This document shows positions 11,273-24,090 of a stretch of 64,000 nt of DNA, in pieces. Source of the DNA: Comamonas sp. NLF-1-9 (GTDB taxonomy: Bacteria > Pseudomonadota > Gammaproteobacteria > Burkholderiales > Burkholderiaceae_C). The stretch is taken from assembly GCF_019195435.1 (NCBI RefSeq), contig NZ_CP078069.1, forward strand, positions 2,604,001-2,668,000. Direction: 5' to 3'. The translations under genes and the position numbers were made by a program. The notes below the pieces were generated by a model. It was not told the origin of the DNA. It did not search any database and worked only from the letters and a program-made list of their open reading frames with translations. The stretch's first letter is position 1, and every line of letters begins with the position of its first letter.

Positions 11273-14014
11273 CTAGAGGGGCTGATGCTGCACCGCAGCA
11301 AAGGTCGCGTCCCAGAGCGCCAGCACGGTGTGGCGCTCCATCGCCAGCAGGTCGGGCGCGACGCGCGTGGCTTCCTCGTTGAGCCGTGCGCGGTGCTGCA
11401 TCTGGCGCAACTGGCGGTAGGCATTGGCCGCTGCATGGCCGACGCCCGCGGGCAGCAGCCCGGCCTGCTCGGCGCGTTCGAGCAGGCCGATGTTGCCCTT
11501 GTTCTCGCGCAGTTCGGGGTGCTCGCGCGAGTGGGCGAGCACCAGGTATTGCACGGCAAACTCCACGTCCACCATGCCGCCGCGGCTGTGCTTGACGTCA
11601 AACAGCGCGGGGTGTCCGCGGTGGGCGCCGTGCAGGCGCTCGCGCATGGCGATGATCTCGCTGGCCAGCTGCACCAGGTCGCGCGGTGCGGTGATCACCG
11701 CCTCGCGGATGGCGTCAAAGCGCTCGCGCAGCACGGGCGAGCCGAGCACGCAGCGCGCGCGCGTCATCGCCTGATGCTCCCAGGTCCAGGCGGTGTTGCT
11801 GCCGCGCTGCTGCTGGTAGGCGGCATAGGCGTCAAACGAGGTGACGAGCAGGCCGGAATTGCCGTTGGGGCGCAGCTGGGTGTCGATCTCGAACAGGTCG
11901 CCCTCGCCGGTTTTCACCGTCAACCAGGACAGCAGCTTGCGCACGAAGGCGGGGTAGATCTCCGCCGCCTTGTCGTCCGTGTCGTCGTAGGCAAACACCA
12001 GGTCCAGGTCGCTGCCATAGCCCAGTTCCTTGCCGCCGAGCTTGCCGTAGCCAATGATGGACAACTGCGGGCGCTCGCGGTGGCGGCCCTTGAACAGCTC
12101 CCAGCACCACTGGGTGGTCACGGCCAGCACGCTGTCGGCCAGCAGCGACAAGTCGTCGGCCACCTCTTCCACCGTCAGCCGTCGGTCCACGTCGCGCGCC
12201 AGGGTGCGAAACACCTCGGCGTGGTGCGCGCGGCGCAGCAGATTGAGCAGGGTTTCCTCGTCGTCTTCGCCGGTGGAGCGCAGCGAGGCGCGCCGCTCCT
12301 GCAGCTCGCGCGTGAAGGCGCTGGCGTCAAAACGCTCGACGAACAAGGCCTCGCTGGCCAGTTCGTCGATCACGCCCGGGTGCTGCTGCAGGTAGCGCGC
12401 CGGCCAGCGCGCCGCGCCCAGCAGCGTGAGCAGGCGGCGCAGCACCAGCGGGCGCTCGACCAGCAGCGCCAGATAGCTTTCGCGGCGCAGCAGCTGCTCC
12501 AGCCAGTCCAGCAGGCGCAGCGCCCCCTCTTCGGTGGCGCCGCCCTCGGTCAGCCATTGCCCCGCCTGGCGCAGGATGCGCATCAGCCGCTCGGTGGACT
12601 TGTCGCTGAGCTGGCGCACGCGCGGCTGCTGGTGCCAGTCCTGCATGCGCCGCCCCACGGTGGCCGGCTGGGCTTCGATCACCGCGTTCCAGTCGGCCGG
12701 CGGCTCCTCGCGCTGGCGGCAGCCCGGGCCTGAGCAGGTTTTCTTCTCGGGCCCGCCCAGGAGCGCGTCGAACTCGTGCGCCACGCGCTCGCGGTGGGCG
12801 TCGAGCTCGCGCAGGAATTCGCAACTGCCCATGCCCATGGTGTGCGCGATCCAGCCCAGGTCGTGGTCTTGCGTGGGCAGCACATGGGTCTGCTGGTCGT
12901 CCAGGTACTGGATGCGGTGCTCGACCTGGCGCAGGAAGACGTAGGCCTGGGCCAGCGCCTCGCTGCTTTCCTGCGGCATCAGGCCGGCGCGCGCCAGGCG
13001 CTGCAACGCCTCCAGCGTCGGGCGGCAGCGCAGCTCGGGGAATTGCCCGCCGCGCACCACCTGCACCAGTTGCACGGTGAATTCGATTTCGCGTATGCCG
13101 CCGCGCGAGAGCTTGACGTCGTTGGCGCGCTCGGGGTGGCCGGCGCAGCGGCGCTGCGCTTCCTGGCGGATCTGGCGGTGCAGCACGCGCAGCGCATCGA
13201 ACACCGCATAGTCCAGGTAACGCCGGAACACGAAGGGCAGCACCACCTGGCGCAGCGCCTGCACGTTGGGCGAAGCGATGCAGGCCGTGGGCGCGACCAC
13301 GCGGCTCTTGAGCCAGGCAAAACGCTCCCATTCACGCCCCTGCAGCCGCAGATAGTCCTGCAGCGCCGCAAGCGACATCGCCAGCGGCCCGGAGTTGCCG
13401 TGCGGGCGCAGCGCCAGATCGACGCGAAAGACGAAGCCGTCCTGCGTCTGCTCGCCAATCAGCGCGCTGATGCGCCGCACCGCCTGCACAAAGTATTCGT
13501 GGTTGGAGATGCGCCCGCGCCCGTCGGCCAGGCCGGCGGTTTCGCCGTCGCTTTCATAGATGCAGATCAGGTCGATGTCGCTGGAGACGTTGAGCTCGCG
13601 CGCGCCGAGCTTGCCCATGCCCACGACCCAGAGCTGGGCCACTTCGCCCGCGGCGTCCAGCGGTGCGCCATGTTGCGCGTCGAGCTGCTCGCGTACCTGC
13701 AGGCAGGCGCGGTCCAGCGCCAGCTCGGCCAGCGTGGTGAGGGCGGTGCAGATGTCTTCCAGCGGCGCCTGGCGTTCGCAGTCGAGCACCATCAGGCGCT
13801 CGACCACCAGCTGGCGCAGCACGCGCAGCGCCCCCGCGAGGTCTTGCCCCCGTGCCTGCAGCGCGTCGCAGCAGGCGGCCATGGCGGCGCGGTCGGGCAG
13901 ACCGGGCGCCAACAGGGTCCAGACCTCGGCATAGCGCCGGTGCAGGCGCTGGTACAGGCGCGAATGGGCGGCAAGACCAGCGGTGTGGACCGTGGTCTGT
14001 GGCGAGGTGCTCAT
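11273..14014 (-). CDS. glnE: Bifunctional glutamine synthetase adenylyltransferase/adenylyl-removing enzyme
   Basis: A 913-residue protein with two nucleotidyltransferase domains. The N-terminal deadenylylase half has GMGKLGARELNVSSDIDLI (residues 132-150) and the C-terminal adenylylase half has GYGKLGGKELGYGSDLDLVF near 655; each motif ends in the catalytic DxD pair. GlnD_UR_UTase-like helical linkers follow both. The enzyme adds or removes AMP on glutamine synthetase (GlnA) in response to PII and glutamine, tuning nitrogen assimilation. It is divergent from the yhdP-like gene. About 190 bp separate its 3' end from the efflux adaptor start, too far for a tight operon. Confidence 0.96.
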   Translation of the reverse strand: MSTSPQTTVHTAGLAAHSRLYQRLHRRYAEVWTLLAPGLPDRAAMAACCDALQARGQDLAGALRVLRQLVVERLMVLDCERQAPLEDICTALTTLAELALDRACLQVREQLDAQHGAPLDAAGEVAQLWVVGMGKLGARELNVSSDIDLICIYESDGETAGLADGRGRISNHEYFVQAVRRISALIGEQTQDGFVFRVDLALRPHGNSGPLAMSLAALQDYLRLQGREWERFAWLKSRVVAPTACIASPNVQALRQVVLPFVFRRYLDYAVFDALRVLHRQIRQEAQRRCAGHPERANDVKLSRGGIREIEFTVQLVQVVRGGQFPELRCRPTLEALQRLARAGLMPQESSEALAQAYVFLRQVEHRIQYLDDQQTHVLPTQDHDLGWIAHTMGMGSCEFLRELDAHRERVAHEFDALLGGPEKKTCSGPGCRQREEPPADWNAVIEAQPATVGRRMQDWHQQPRVRQLSDKSTERLMRILRQAGQWLTEGGATEEGALRLLDWLEQLLRRESYLALLVERPLVLRRLLTLLGAARWPARYLQQHPGVIDELASEALFVERFDASAFTRELQERRASLRSTGEDDEETLLNLLRRAHHAEVFRTLARDVDRRLTVEEVADDLSLLADSVLAVTTQWCWELFKGRHRERPQLSIIGYGKLGGKELGYGSDLDLVFAYDDTDDKAAEIYPAFVRKLLSWLTVKTGEGDLFEIDTQLRPNGNSGLLVTSFDAYAAYQQQRGSNTAWTWEHQAMTRARCVLGSPVLRERFDAIREAVITAPRDLVQLASEIIAMRERLHGAHRGHPALFDVKHSRGGMVDVEFAVQYLVLAHSREHPELRENKGNIGLLERAEQAGLLPAGVGHAAANAYRQLRQMQHRARLNEEATRVAPDLLAMERHTVLALWDATFAAVQHQPL

Positions 14015-14110
14015 GTTCAGGCGCCCCCGTGACAGCGCGCAAGCGCCCCTTCGGATTCACTGGTGCGGGTCATAATTCCTGACACTGCAATCCGATGTCG
14101 TGACCGAGGC

Positions 14111-17100
14111 GTGCCCACACATTCTCCCCGTTGGCTGAGATATCTGGCGAGCACGGCGCGATGGGCCCTGGGAATTTTGCTGGCGTTCTGGCTGCTGCTC
14201 GCGCTGGCATGGGCGACGTTGCATTGGTGGATTGTGCCGCGTATCGATGATTGGCGTCCGCTGCTGCAGCAACAGGCCCAGAAGGCGCTGGGTTTGCCGG
14301 TTCGGGTGGACAGGCTGCTTGCGCACAGCGAAGGCGTGCTGCCCACGCTGGAGCTGCAAGGCGTGCAACTGCTGGACGCCCAGGGCCGTCAGGCGCTGCA
14401 GCTGCCGCGCGTGCTCATTGCGCTGTCGCCGCGCTCGCTGCTGCGCCTGGGCCTGAGCCAGCTCTATGTGCAGGCGCCCGCGCTGCAACTGCGCCGCGAT
14501 GCCCAGGGCCAGGTGTTCGTCGCAGGCCTGCCGCTCACGCAAGACTCGGGCGAGGGTTCGGTGCTGGACTGGCTGCTGTCGCAAAGCGAGGTGGTGGTGC
14601 GCGGAGGCCGGCTCGAATGGCTCGACGAGCAACGCGCATTGCCCGTGGTCGAGCTCAGCGACGTCGACCTGGTACTGCGCGGCGGTGCCTGGCGGCATGC
14701 GCTGCGTCTGGACGCAACGCCGCCGGCGCACTGGGGCGCGCGGTTTTCGCTGCGCGCGCGCCTGCAAGAGCCCTTGTGGGACCCGCTGGGCAAGGCCTGG
14801 AGCCGCTGGAGCGGCCAGTGGTATGCCGAGCTGCCCGAGGTCGACCTGGTGCGCCTCGCGCCCTACCTTGATCTGCAGGGCGTGCAGGTGCAGGACGGAC
14901 GCGGCGCGCTGCGCGCCTGGGCCGACGTGCAGCAGGGGCGTGTGGCCCGCGTCGTCACCGACCTGGCGCTGCGCCGCGCGCAGGTGCAATGGGCCCGCGC
15001 CCTGCAGCCGCTGGCGCTGCAAGAGCTGGCGCTGCGCGCCGTGGCCGAGCCGCTGGAAGACGGCCTGCAGCTGGGCGCCGAAAACCTGCGCGTGCGCACC
15101 AGCGACGGCCTTGCCTGGCAGAGCAAGGCGCTGTCCTGGCGCGTGCAAGGCCAGGGTGCGCAGCGCCAGCAGCGCCTGCACGCCGAGCTGCTGGACCTGG
15201 CGCTGCTGGCGCGCATCGCCGAGCGACTGCCGCTTGAGGCAGCGCTGCGCGAGGCGCTTGCGCAATACGGCCCCGAAGGCCGCATCCACGACTTGCAGGC
15301 GCAATGGCAGGGGCAGGACGATGCGGTGTCGGCCTACGCCGTGCGCGGCCGCGCCTCGGACCTGGCGCTGGGCCAGGGCGGAGCGGGCGGCTGCGCGCCC
15401 AAGGTCTTCGGGCTGCGCGGCGCCAGCGGCAGCTTCGAGCTGAGCCAGACCGGCGGCAGCGCCGAGCTCGACATTCGCGACGGCCAGTTGCTGCTGCCCG
15501 GCGTGTTCGAAGACCCCTGCGTGCCGCTGCAGAGTCTGCAGGCTTCGGTGCGCTGGCAGATCGAGGGCGAGCACATCCGCGTGGACAGCGAGAACCTGCG
15601 CTTTGCCAACGCCGACGCCGAGGGCCGCGCGCGCCTGCACTGGCGCACCGGCGAGGGTGCGCAGCCGCGCCTGCCCGGCATGCTCGACCTGTCGGGCACG
15701 CTGGTGCGCGCCGACGGCACGCGCGTACACCGCTACCTGCCGCTGGCGGTGGACGCCGAGGCGCGCCACTATGTGCGCGACGCCATCACCGCAGGCGCCA
15801 GCAAGGAGGTGAACTTCCGGGTGCGCGGCGATCTTGCCGACCTGCCCTTTGCCAACGGCGAAGCAGGGGAATTCCACATTGCCGCGCGCATCCGGGACGC
15901 CACGCTGGTGTACGTGCCACGCGCCCTGCAGACGCCGGGCGACAAGCCCTGGCCCGCGCTCAGCGGCCTGTCGGGCATGCTGGTGTTCGACCGCGCCAGC
16001 ATGCGCGTCGACGGCGCGGCCGGCCAGGTGCAGGGCCGCCCGCGTCTGAAGGTGTTGCAGGTCGATGCGCGCATCCCCGATCTGCAGAGCCCGCAGTTGC
16101 AGGTGCAAGGCGAGGTGCAGGGGCCGCTGGCCGAGATGCTCGCCTTTGTGCGCGGCTCGCAAGTGGCCGACTTGACCGAGGGCGCGCTCGACCAGATGCA
16201 GGCGCGCGGCGAAGCCGCCTTGCAGCTCAAGCTGCGCCTGCCGATTGCCGCCTTGCAGCGCAGCCGGGTCGAAGGCCGGATCGCGCTGGCGGGCAATGAG
16301 CTGCGCCCCGCACCGGGCGCGCCGCTGCTCACGCAGCTGCACGGCGCGGTGGCCTTTTCCGAGCGCGGCTTCACGCTTGAACAGGTGCGCGCCCAGGCGC
16401 TGGGCGGCGAGCTGCAACTGACCGGCGGCCTGCAGCCAGCGCCCGGCGGCGGCGAGCCGCAACTGCAATTGCAGGCGCGCGGCCGAGCGAGCAGCGCCGG
16501 CCTGCACGCCGCGGCCGAGCCCGGCGGCCTGCTGGCACGGCTGGCCGCGCGCCTGCAGGGCAGCGCCGACTACCAGCTGGCGCTGGGCATGCACCACGGC
16601 CTGCCCGAAGTGCGGCTCACTTCGGATCTTGCCGGCATGGCCCTTGATTTGCCGGCGCCGCTGGGCAAAACCGCAGAGCAGCCGCTGGCGCTGCGCTATG
16701 AAAACCGCATCAGCACGGCGAGCGCCGCCGGCGGCGAGTTGCGTGAGCAGCTGCAGCTTGAGCTTGGCGAGCGGCTTTCGCTCAGCTATCTGCAAAAGCC
16801 CGCTGCCGCCGATCGGGCGCCGCAGGTGCTCGCCGGCCAGGTGGTGCTCGGCGGCGGCAAGGCGGTAGCGGGCGAGAGCGGCGTGCACGCGCTGGTGCGG
16901 CTGGATGCGCTCGACCTGGACGCCTGGGAGGCGCTGGAGGCGAGCGCCGCGGGCGGCAGCAGGCCGGCGCGCTCGCCCTGGCAGCCCGACACGCTCGAAC
17001 TGCAAGTGGGCACGCTCACCGTGCGCCAGCGCCAGCTGCACGAACTCAGCGCCCATGCCCGCGCGCGCGGCGAGAGCTGGAATGCCGAACTCACGGCGCG

Positions 17101-18112
17101 CGAGCTGCAAGGCCAGCTCGCCTACCAGGCGCCCGACGCCGCCCAGCCCCAGGGCCTGGTGCGCGCACGCCTGGCGCGTCTGTCCTGGCCCAAGGCCGAG
17201 CAGGCGCACATGGACAGGCTGCTCGACGCCGACGCGGGCGAGCTGCCGGCGCTCGACGTGCAGGTGCAGGACTTCGAGCTGCACGGACACCATCTGGGCC
17301 AGCTCGATCTGCAGGCGGTCAACCGCAACACCGGCGATGGCCAGCGTGAATGGCGGCTGTCGCGCCTCAATCTGGAGATGCCCGAGGCGAGCTTCAGCTC
17401 CAGCGGCAACTGGGCGCTGCTGGGCCACGCCGGGCCCGACGCGCGCCGGCGCACGGTGCTCAAGTTCGAGCTCAAGCTGCGCGATTCGGGCGAGCTGCTC
17501 GCGCGCCTGGGCATGCCTGGCGTCCTGCGCCGTGGCGCGGGCGAACTGCAAGGGAGCATAGGCTGGCTCGGCCCGCCGGTGGCGCCCGACTATGCGAGCA
17601 TGACCGGCGAGATGAAGCTGGACATGCAGTCCGGCCAGTTCCTCAAGGCCGATCCCGGCCTGTCCAAGCTGCTCGGCGTGCTCAGCCTGCAGGCGCTGCC
17701 GCGGCGCTTTTCGCTGGATTTTCGCGACGTCTTCAGCGCCGGTTTTTCCTTCGATTTCGTGCGCGCCGACCTGCAGATCGAACAAGGCGTGGCGCGCACC
17801 AACAACCTGCAGATGAAGGGGGTGAACGCCGCCGTGCTGATGGAAGGCACGGCAGACATCGCGCACGAGACCCAGAATCTGCATGTGGTGGTCGTGCCCG
17901 AGCTCAACACCCTCACCGCCTCGCTCGTGGCCACGGCCATCAACCCGGTGCTGGGCCTGGGCAGCTTTCTTGCGCAGTTCGTGCTGGGTGACCGGCTGGT
18001 GAAGGCCGCCACGCGCGAATTCCAGATCGAAGGCACCTGGAGCGAGCCGCAAGTGCGTGCGCTACGCTCGGGCGCGGATGGCACCGCAACGCACAAGGAG
18101 GAGCAGCCGTGA
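14111..18112 (+). CDS. YhdP-family AsmA-like protein (TIGR02099 type)
   Basis: A protein of about 1333 residues with one N-terminal membrane anchor (WALGILLAFWLLLALAWA, about residues 17-36) and a very long periplasmic part of repeating beta-groove (AsmA/DUF3971-type) sequence. The C-terminal end has the family's conserved GDRLVKAATREFQIEGTW. YhdP, TamB and YdbH-type bridges move phospholipids between the inner and outer membranes. Start chosen at GTG 14111 because it precedes the basic n-region (PTHSPRWLRY); a GTG at 14063 would add 16 unlike residues. It overlaps the next gene by 4 bp (GTGA), so the two are probably translationally coupled. Confidence 0.88.
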   Translation: MPTHSPRWLRYLASTARWALGILLAFWLLLALAWATLHWWIVPRIDDWRPLLQQQAQKALGLPVRVDRLLAHSEGVLPTLELQGVQLLDAQGRQALQLPRVLIALSPRSLLRLGLSQLYVQAPALQLRRDAQGQVFVAGLPLTQDSGEGSVLDWLLSQSEVVVRGGRLEWLDEQRALPVVELSDVDLVLRGGAWRHALRLDATPPAHWGARFSLRARLQEPLWDPLGKAWSRWSGQWYAELPEVDLVRLAPYLDLQGVQVQDGRGALRAWADVQQGRVARVVTDLALRRAQVQWARALQPLALQELALRAVAEPLEDGLQLGAENLRVRTSDGLAWQSKALSWRVQGQGAQRQQRLHAELLDLALLARIAERLPLEAALREALAQYGPEGRIHDLQAQWQGQDDAVSAYAVRGRASDLALGQGGAGGCAPKVFGLRGASGSFELSQTGGSAELDIRDGQLLLPGVFEDPCVPLQSLQASVRWQIEGEHIRVDSENLRFANADAEGRARLHWRTGEGAQPRLPGMLDLSGTLVRADGTRVHRYLPLAVDAEARHYVRDAITAGASKEVNFRVRGDLADLPFANGEAGEFHIAARIRDATLVYVPRALQTPGDKPWPALSGLSGMLVFDRASMRVDGAAGQVQGRPRLKVLQVDARIPDLQSPQLQVQGEVQGPLAEMLAFVRGSQVADLTEGALDQMQARGEAALQLKLRLPIAALQRSRVEGRIALAGNELRPAPGAPLLTQLHGAVAFSERGFTLEQVRAQALGGELQLTGGLQPAPGGGEPQLQLQARGRASSAGLHAAAEPGGLLARLAARLQGSADYQLALGMHHGLPEVRLTSDLAGMALDLPAPLGKTAEQPLALRYENRISTASAAGGELREQLQLELGERLSLSYLQKPAAADRAPQVLAGQVVLGGGKAVAGESGVHALVRLDALDLDAWEALEASAAGGSRPARSPWQPDTLELQVGTLTVRQRQLHELSAHARARGESWNAELTARELQGQLAYQAPDAAQPQGLVRARLARLSWPKAEQAHMDRLLDADAGELPALDVQVQDFELHGHHLGQLDLQAVNRNTGDGQREWRLSRLNLEMPEASFSSSGNWALLGHAGPDARRRTVLKFELKLRDSGELLARLGMPGVLRRGAGELQGSIGWLGPPVAPDYASMTGEMKLDMQSGQFLKADPGLSKLLGVLSLQALPRRFSLDFRDVFSAGFSFDFVRADLQIEQGVARTNNLQMKGVNAAVLMEGTADIAHETQNLHVVVVPELNTLTASLVATAINPVLGLGSFLAQFVLGDRLVKAATREFQIEGTWSEPQVRALRSGADGTATHKEEQP

Positions 18113-18924
18113 AGGTCGCAGCCCTGCAGATGGTTTCGGGCGTTGCACCCGAGGACAACTTCGCCCAGGCGCGCGCCTTGATCGCGCAGGCGGCGCGCGC
18201 GGGTGCCGAGCTGCTGGTGCTGCCCGAGTACTTCGCCGCCATGGGCATGCGCGACACCGACAAACTGGCGCTGGCCGAAACGCCGGGCGACGGGCCTATC
18301 CAGCGCTGGCTTGCGCAGAGCGCGCGCGAGCACGGCGTCTGGCTGGTGGGCGGCACGCTGGCGCTGCGCGGCAGCGAACCGGGGCGGGTGCGCAACAGCT
18401 CACTGGTGTTCGATCCGCAGGGGCGGCAGGTGGCGCGCTACGACAAGGTCCATCTGTTCGTGCTCGACCGCGCGGCCGAGCAGTTCGACGAGGCGCGCAC
18501 CATTGCGCCGGGCAGCGCGCCGGTGCGGTTCGCGCTCACCGCGCGCGACGGCAGCCGCTGGCGCGTGGGCTTGTCCGTCTGCTACGACTTGCGCTTTCCC
18601 GAGCTCTACCGGGCGCATGCCGCCGGCGGCTGCGAGCTGCTGCTCGTGCCCAGCGCTTTCACCTGGACCACGGGACGCGCCCATTGGGAGCTGCTGCTGC
18701 GCGCGCGGGCGATTGAAAATCAGGCTTACGTCCTTGCCGCGGCCCAGGGCGGCCAGCACCAAAACGGCCGGCGCACCTGGGGCCATAGCATGGTGGTCGA
18801 CCCCTGGGGCGAGGTGCTCGCGCAGCACGCCGAAGGGCCGGCCGTGGTCGTGGCCGAGCTGGACGCGGCGCGCCTGGCGCAAGTGCGCGGCCAGTTGCCC
18901 GCGCTGCGCCATCGGGTGCTGTAG
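18109..18924 (+). CDS. Carbon-nitrogen hydrolase (Nit1-like, probable deaminated-glutathione amidase)
   Basis: A 271-residue nitrilase-superfamily enzyme. The catalytic triad is visible: Glu in LLVLPEYFA (near residue 42), Lys in RYDKVHLF (near 112) and Cys in LSVCYDLRFPELYR (near 158). The CYDLRFPELYR motif is diagnostic of the Nit1/YbeM branch, whose members hydrolyse deaminated glutathione made as a transaminase side product. The GTG start overlaps the stop of the yhdP-like gene (GTGA). The pairing of yhdP-type and nit genes is common in Burkholderiales. Substrate assignment is by family, not by context. Confidence 0.9.
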   Translation: MKVAALQMVSGVAPEDNFAQARALIAQAARAGAELLVLPEYFAAMGMRDTDKLALAETPGDGPIQRWLAQSAREHGVWLVGGTLALRGSEPGRVRNSSLVFDPQGRQVARYDKVHLFVLDRAAEQFDEARTIAPGSAPVRFALTARDGSRWRVGLSVCYDLRFPELYRAHAAGGCELLLVPSAFTWTTGRAHWELLLRARAIENQAYVLAAAQGGQHQNGRRTWGHSMVVDPWGEVLAQHAEGPAVVVAELDAARLAQVRGQLPALRHRVL

Positions 18925-18934
18925 TCCGCCGCGC

Positions 18935-19582
18935 TCAACCGCGCTGGCGCTCGCCCACGTAGATCTCCACGCGGCGGTTGCGCGCACGGCCTTCGGCGCT
19001 GTCGTTGCTCGCAATCGGTTCGTAGGAGCCGCGCCCCGCCACCTGGATGCGCGCCGGATCGACACCGCGGTCGGCCAGGAAATTGCGCGCGCTGATCGCA
19101 CGCTGCAGCGACAGCGGGTCGTTGATCGCGTCCGAGCCGGTGGAGTCGGTGTGGCCGATGATGCGCACTTCCGTCGCCGGGTTGGCGCGCAGGCTCTGCG
19201 CGAAGCGCTCGAGCACCGGGCGGAAGTTGGGCTCGATGTCGGCGCGGCCGCTGGCAAAGGAGATGTCGCTCGGGATGTCGAGCTTGAGCTGGTTGTCCGC
19301 GGTCTGCGTCACCGCCACGCCGGTGCCGCGGGTGGCGCTCTGCATGTCGCGCTTTTGCTGCTCCATGTGCTGCGACCAGACATAGCCGCCGAGCGCGCCC
19401 AGGCCCGCGCCCACCACGGCGCCCGTGCCCACGGAGCCGCCGGCGACGGCGCCCAGGGCGGCGCCGCCCAGCGCGCCTATGCCGGCCCCGGTGGCGGTGT
19501 GGCGTTGGGTATCGCTCATGTTGGCACAGCCGGCGAGCATGGCTGCGGCGGCGAGCGCGGTGATGATTCGGGTATGACGCAT
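18935..19582 (-). CDS. OmpA-family lipoprotein with glycine-zipper region
   Basis: A 215-residue outer-membrane lipoprotein. It has a signal peptide with lipobox LAGC (Cys at about 18), a glycine-zipper segment (GAGIGALGGAALGAVAGG and following, about residues 31-67) and a C-terminal OmpA/MotB peptidoglycan-binding domain (about 100-210) with IGHTDSTGSDAIND and the Arg motif NRRVEIYV. It probably ties the outer membrane to peptidoglycan. A good ribosome-binding stretch (AGGAAAGGAAG) precedes the start. The closest known relatives in layout are YiaD-type proteins. It is convergent with the nitrilase gene and 18 bp downstream of the 50-codon membrane-protein gene. Confidence 0.9.
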   Translation of the reverse strand: MRHTRIITALAAAAMLAGCANMSDTQRHTATGAGIGALGGAALGAVAGGSVGTGAVVGAGLGALGGYVWSQHMEQQKRDMQSATRGTGVAVTQTADNQLKLDIPSDISFASGRADIEPNFRPVLERFAQSLRANPATEVRIIGHTDSTGSDAINDPLSLQRAISARNFLADRGVDPARIQVAGRGSYEPIASNDSAEGRARNRRVEIYVGERQRG

Positions 19583-19600
19583 GGTGTGCTTCCTTTCCTG

Positions 19601-19753
19601 CTACTTTTCGTCTTCAGGCGGCGACGGGGCGTTCGGGCCAGGGTCGTCGTCGCGGCGCAGTTCACCGCGCTTGCGCCCGGAAAACATGGTCCACCAGATC
19701 AGCAGCAAAAACAGTGCCAGTGCCAGCATGGCTTCAAGGAAAATCAGCAACAT
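19601..19753 (-). CDS. Small single-span membrane protein, 50 residues
   Basis: Short frame MLLIFLEAMLALALFLLLIW followed by WTMFSGRKRGELRR and an acidic Pro-rich tail ending PPEDEK. It has one membrane helix (residues 2-22) and then a basic and an acidic segment, a sensible topology for a small inner-membrane protein. It lies 18 bp upstream of the OmpA-family gene on the same strand. Its ATG (19753-19751) shares two bases with the opposite-strand ATG of mltA (19752-19754). No clear ribosome-binding site is visible upstream, which lowers confidence. Function unknown. Confidence 0.55.
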   Translation of the reverse strand: MLLIFLEAMLALALFLLLIWWTMFSGRKRGELRRDDDPGPNAPSPPEDEK

Positions 19754-20909
19754 GTTGCCCAGCCCAGTGCGTCAAGTCATCGTCGCCTTCATTGTAGGAG
19801 TGCTGGCCGGATGTGCGAGCCGCGCGCCCGCGCCGGCGCCCGCTGGCGTGCCGCCCGAGGCGGGCGCGCCGGTGCAGCTCGGCCCGCTGGGCGGGCCGCT
19901 CGCGGTGCCCGGCACCCTGAGCCAGTACCGCAGCCGCTGGGTGCCCGCCAGTTGGGAGGAGCTGCCCGGCTGGCAGGAAGACCCACTGCACGAAGCCTGG
20001 GATGCCTGGCTGCGCAATTGCGAGCGCCCGGCGCCGGCGTTTGCGCCGCTGTGCCCCGAAGCCCGGCGCCTGTCGATCGCCAGTGAAGAAGAGCAGCGCG
20101 CCTGGATGCAAGAGCGCCTGCGCCCCTACCGCATCGAGGCGGCGGACGGCAACGCCAACGGCCTGCTCACCAGCTATTTCGAGCCCGAGCTGCAGGCCGC
20201 GCGCGTGCGCGGCAATGGCTATGAGGTGCCGCTGTACGCGCCGCCGCCCGGCCTGCCGGCCAGGCAGCCCTGGTATACGCGCGAGCAGATCGAAACCCTG
20301 CCCGAGGTGCAGGCCCGGCTGGCCCCCCGCGTGATTGCCTGGCTGCGCGATCCGATAGAGGCGCTGGTGCTGCACATCCAGGGCACGGGGCGCCTGCGCC
20401 TGCAGGAGGCCGACGGCAGCACGCGGCTGGTGCGCGTGGCCTTTGCCGGCACCAACAACCAGCCCTACCAGAGCGTGGGCAAATGGCTGCTGGAGCGCGG
20501 CCTGGTGCGCGACGCCACCTGGCCGGGCATCAGCGCCTGGGCGCAGGCCAACCCGGCGCGCGTGCAGGAGATGCTCTGGGCCAATCCGCGCTACGTCTTC
20601 TTTCGCGAGGAGCCGCTCGACGCGCTCACCGCCGAGGCCGGTCCGCGTGGCGCCCAGGGCGTGCCGCTCACGCCCGGGCGCTCGATTGCGGTCGACAGAA
20701 ACAGCATCCCTTACGGCACGCCGGTCTGGCTGGCCAGCGACGGGCCGAGTGCCCACCTGGCGCGCCTGGTGATGGCGCAGGACACCGGCAGCGCCATCGT
20801 CGGCGCGGTGCGGGCCGATTATTTCGCCGGCTCGGGCGAGGCGGCGGGCGAGCTCGCCGGGCGGCTCAAGCAAAACCTTCGCCTGTGGGCGCTTTGGCCG
20901 CGCCAGTAA
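19752..20909 (+). CDS. mltA: Membrane-bound lytic murein transglycosylase A
   Basis: A 385-residue lipoprotein: signal peptide VIVAFIVGVLAGC with a lipobox ending in the acylated Cys, then the MltA barrel domain (with GLLTSYFEPEL and VLHIQGTGRLRL) and a C-terminal 3D domain (RSIAVDRNSIPYGTPVWLA and AQDTGSAI, carrying the catalytic Asp residues). It cleaves the MurNAc-GlcNAc bond of peptidoglycan with formation of the 1,6-anhydro ring. ATG 19752 was chosen because AAGGAAAA lies about 10 nt upstream; GTG 19767 is possible. The start codon overlaps that of the divergent small membrane protein. Confidence 0.93.
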   Translation: MLPSPVRQVIVAFIVGVLAGCASRAPAPAPAGVPPEAGAPVQLGPLGGPLAVPGTLSQYRSRWVPASWEELPGWQEDPLHEAWDAWLRNCERPAPAFAPLCPEARRLSIASEEEQRAWMQERLRPYRIEAADGNANGLLTSYFEPELQAARVRGNGYEVPLYAPPPGLPARQPWYTREQIETLPEVQARLAPRVIAWLRDPIEALVLHIQGTGRLRLQEADGSTRLVRVAFAGTNNQPYQSVGKWLLERGLVRDATWPGISAWAQANPARVQEMLWANPRYVFFREEPLDALTAEAGPRGAQGVPLTPGRSIAVDRNSIPYGTPVWLASDGPSAHLARLVMAQDTGSAIVGAVRADYFAGSGEAAGELAGRLKQNLRLWALWPRQ

Positions 20910-20957
20910 AATGCCGGGTTTACCGCAATTGCGCGCAGTCTTGCGCTTCTTTTCCCC

Positions 20958-24019
<3,062 letters not shown>

Positions 24020-24034
24020 AGCGCCTGCGCCAGC

Positions 24035-24070
24035 CATGAAAAAACGCACCCTCGGGTGCGTTTTTTCATG
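24035..24070. terminator. Bidirectional Rho-independent terminator after gap
   Basis: A 17-bp perfect inverted repeat (24035-24051 and 24054-24070) whose GC-rich core CGCACCC/GGGTGCG is flanked by A6 on the left and T6 on the right. It therefore works as a terminator on both strands, for gap and for the convergent GDSL gene. Confidence 0.93.
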
Positions 24071-24090
24071 CTCGCGCGGCGCGCGCCCGT

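Noticed and set aside
14057..18052. A 1331-codon minus-strand open frame
   Set aside because: Antisense to the yhdP-like gene, low-complexity composition and no recognisable domain.
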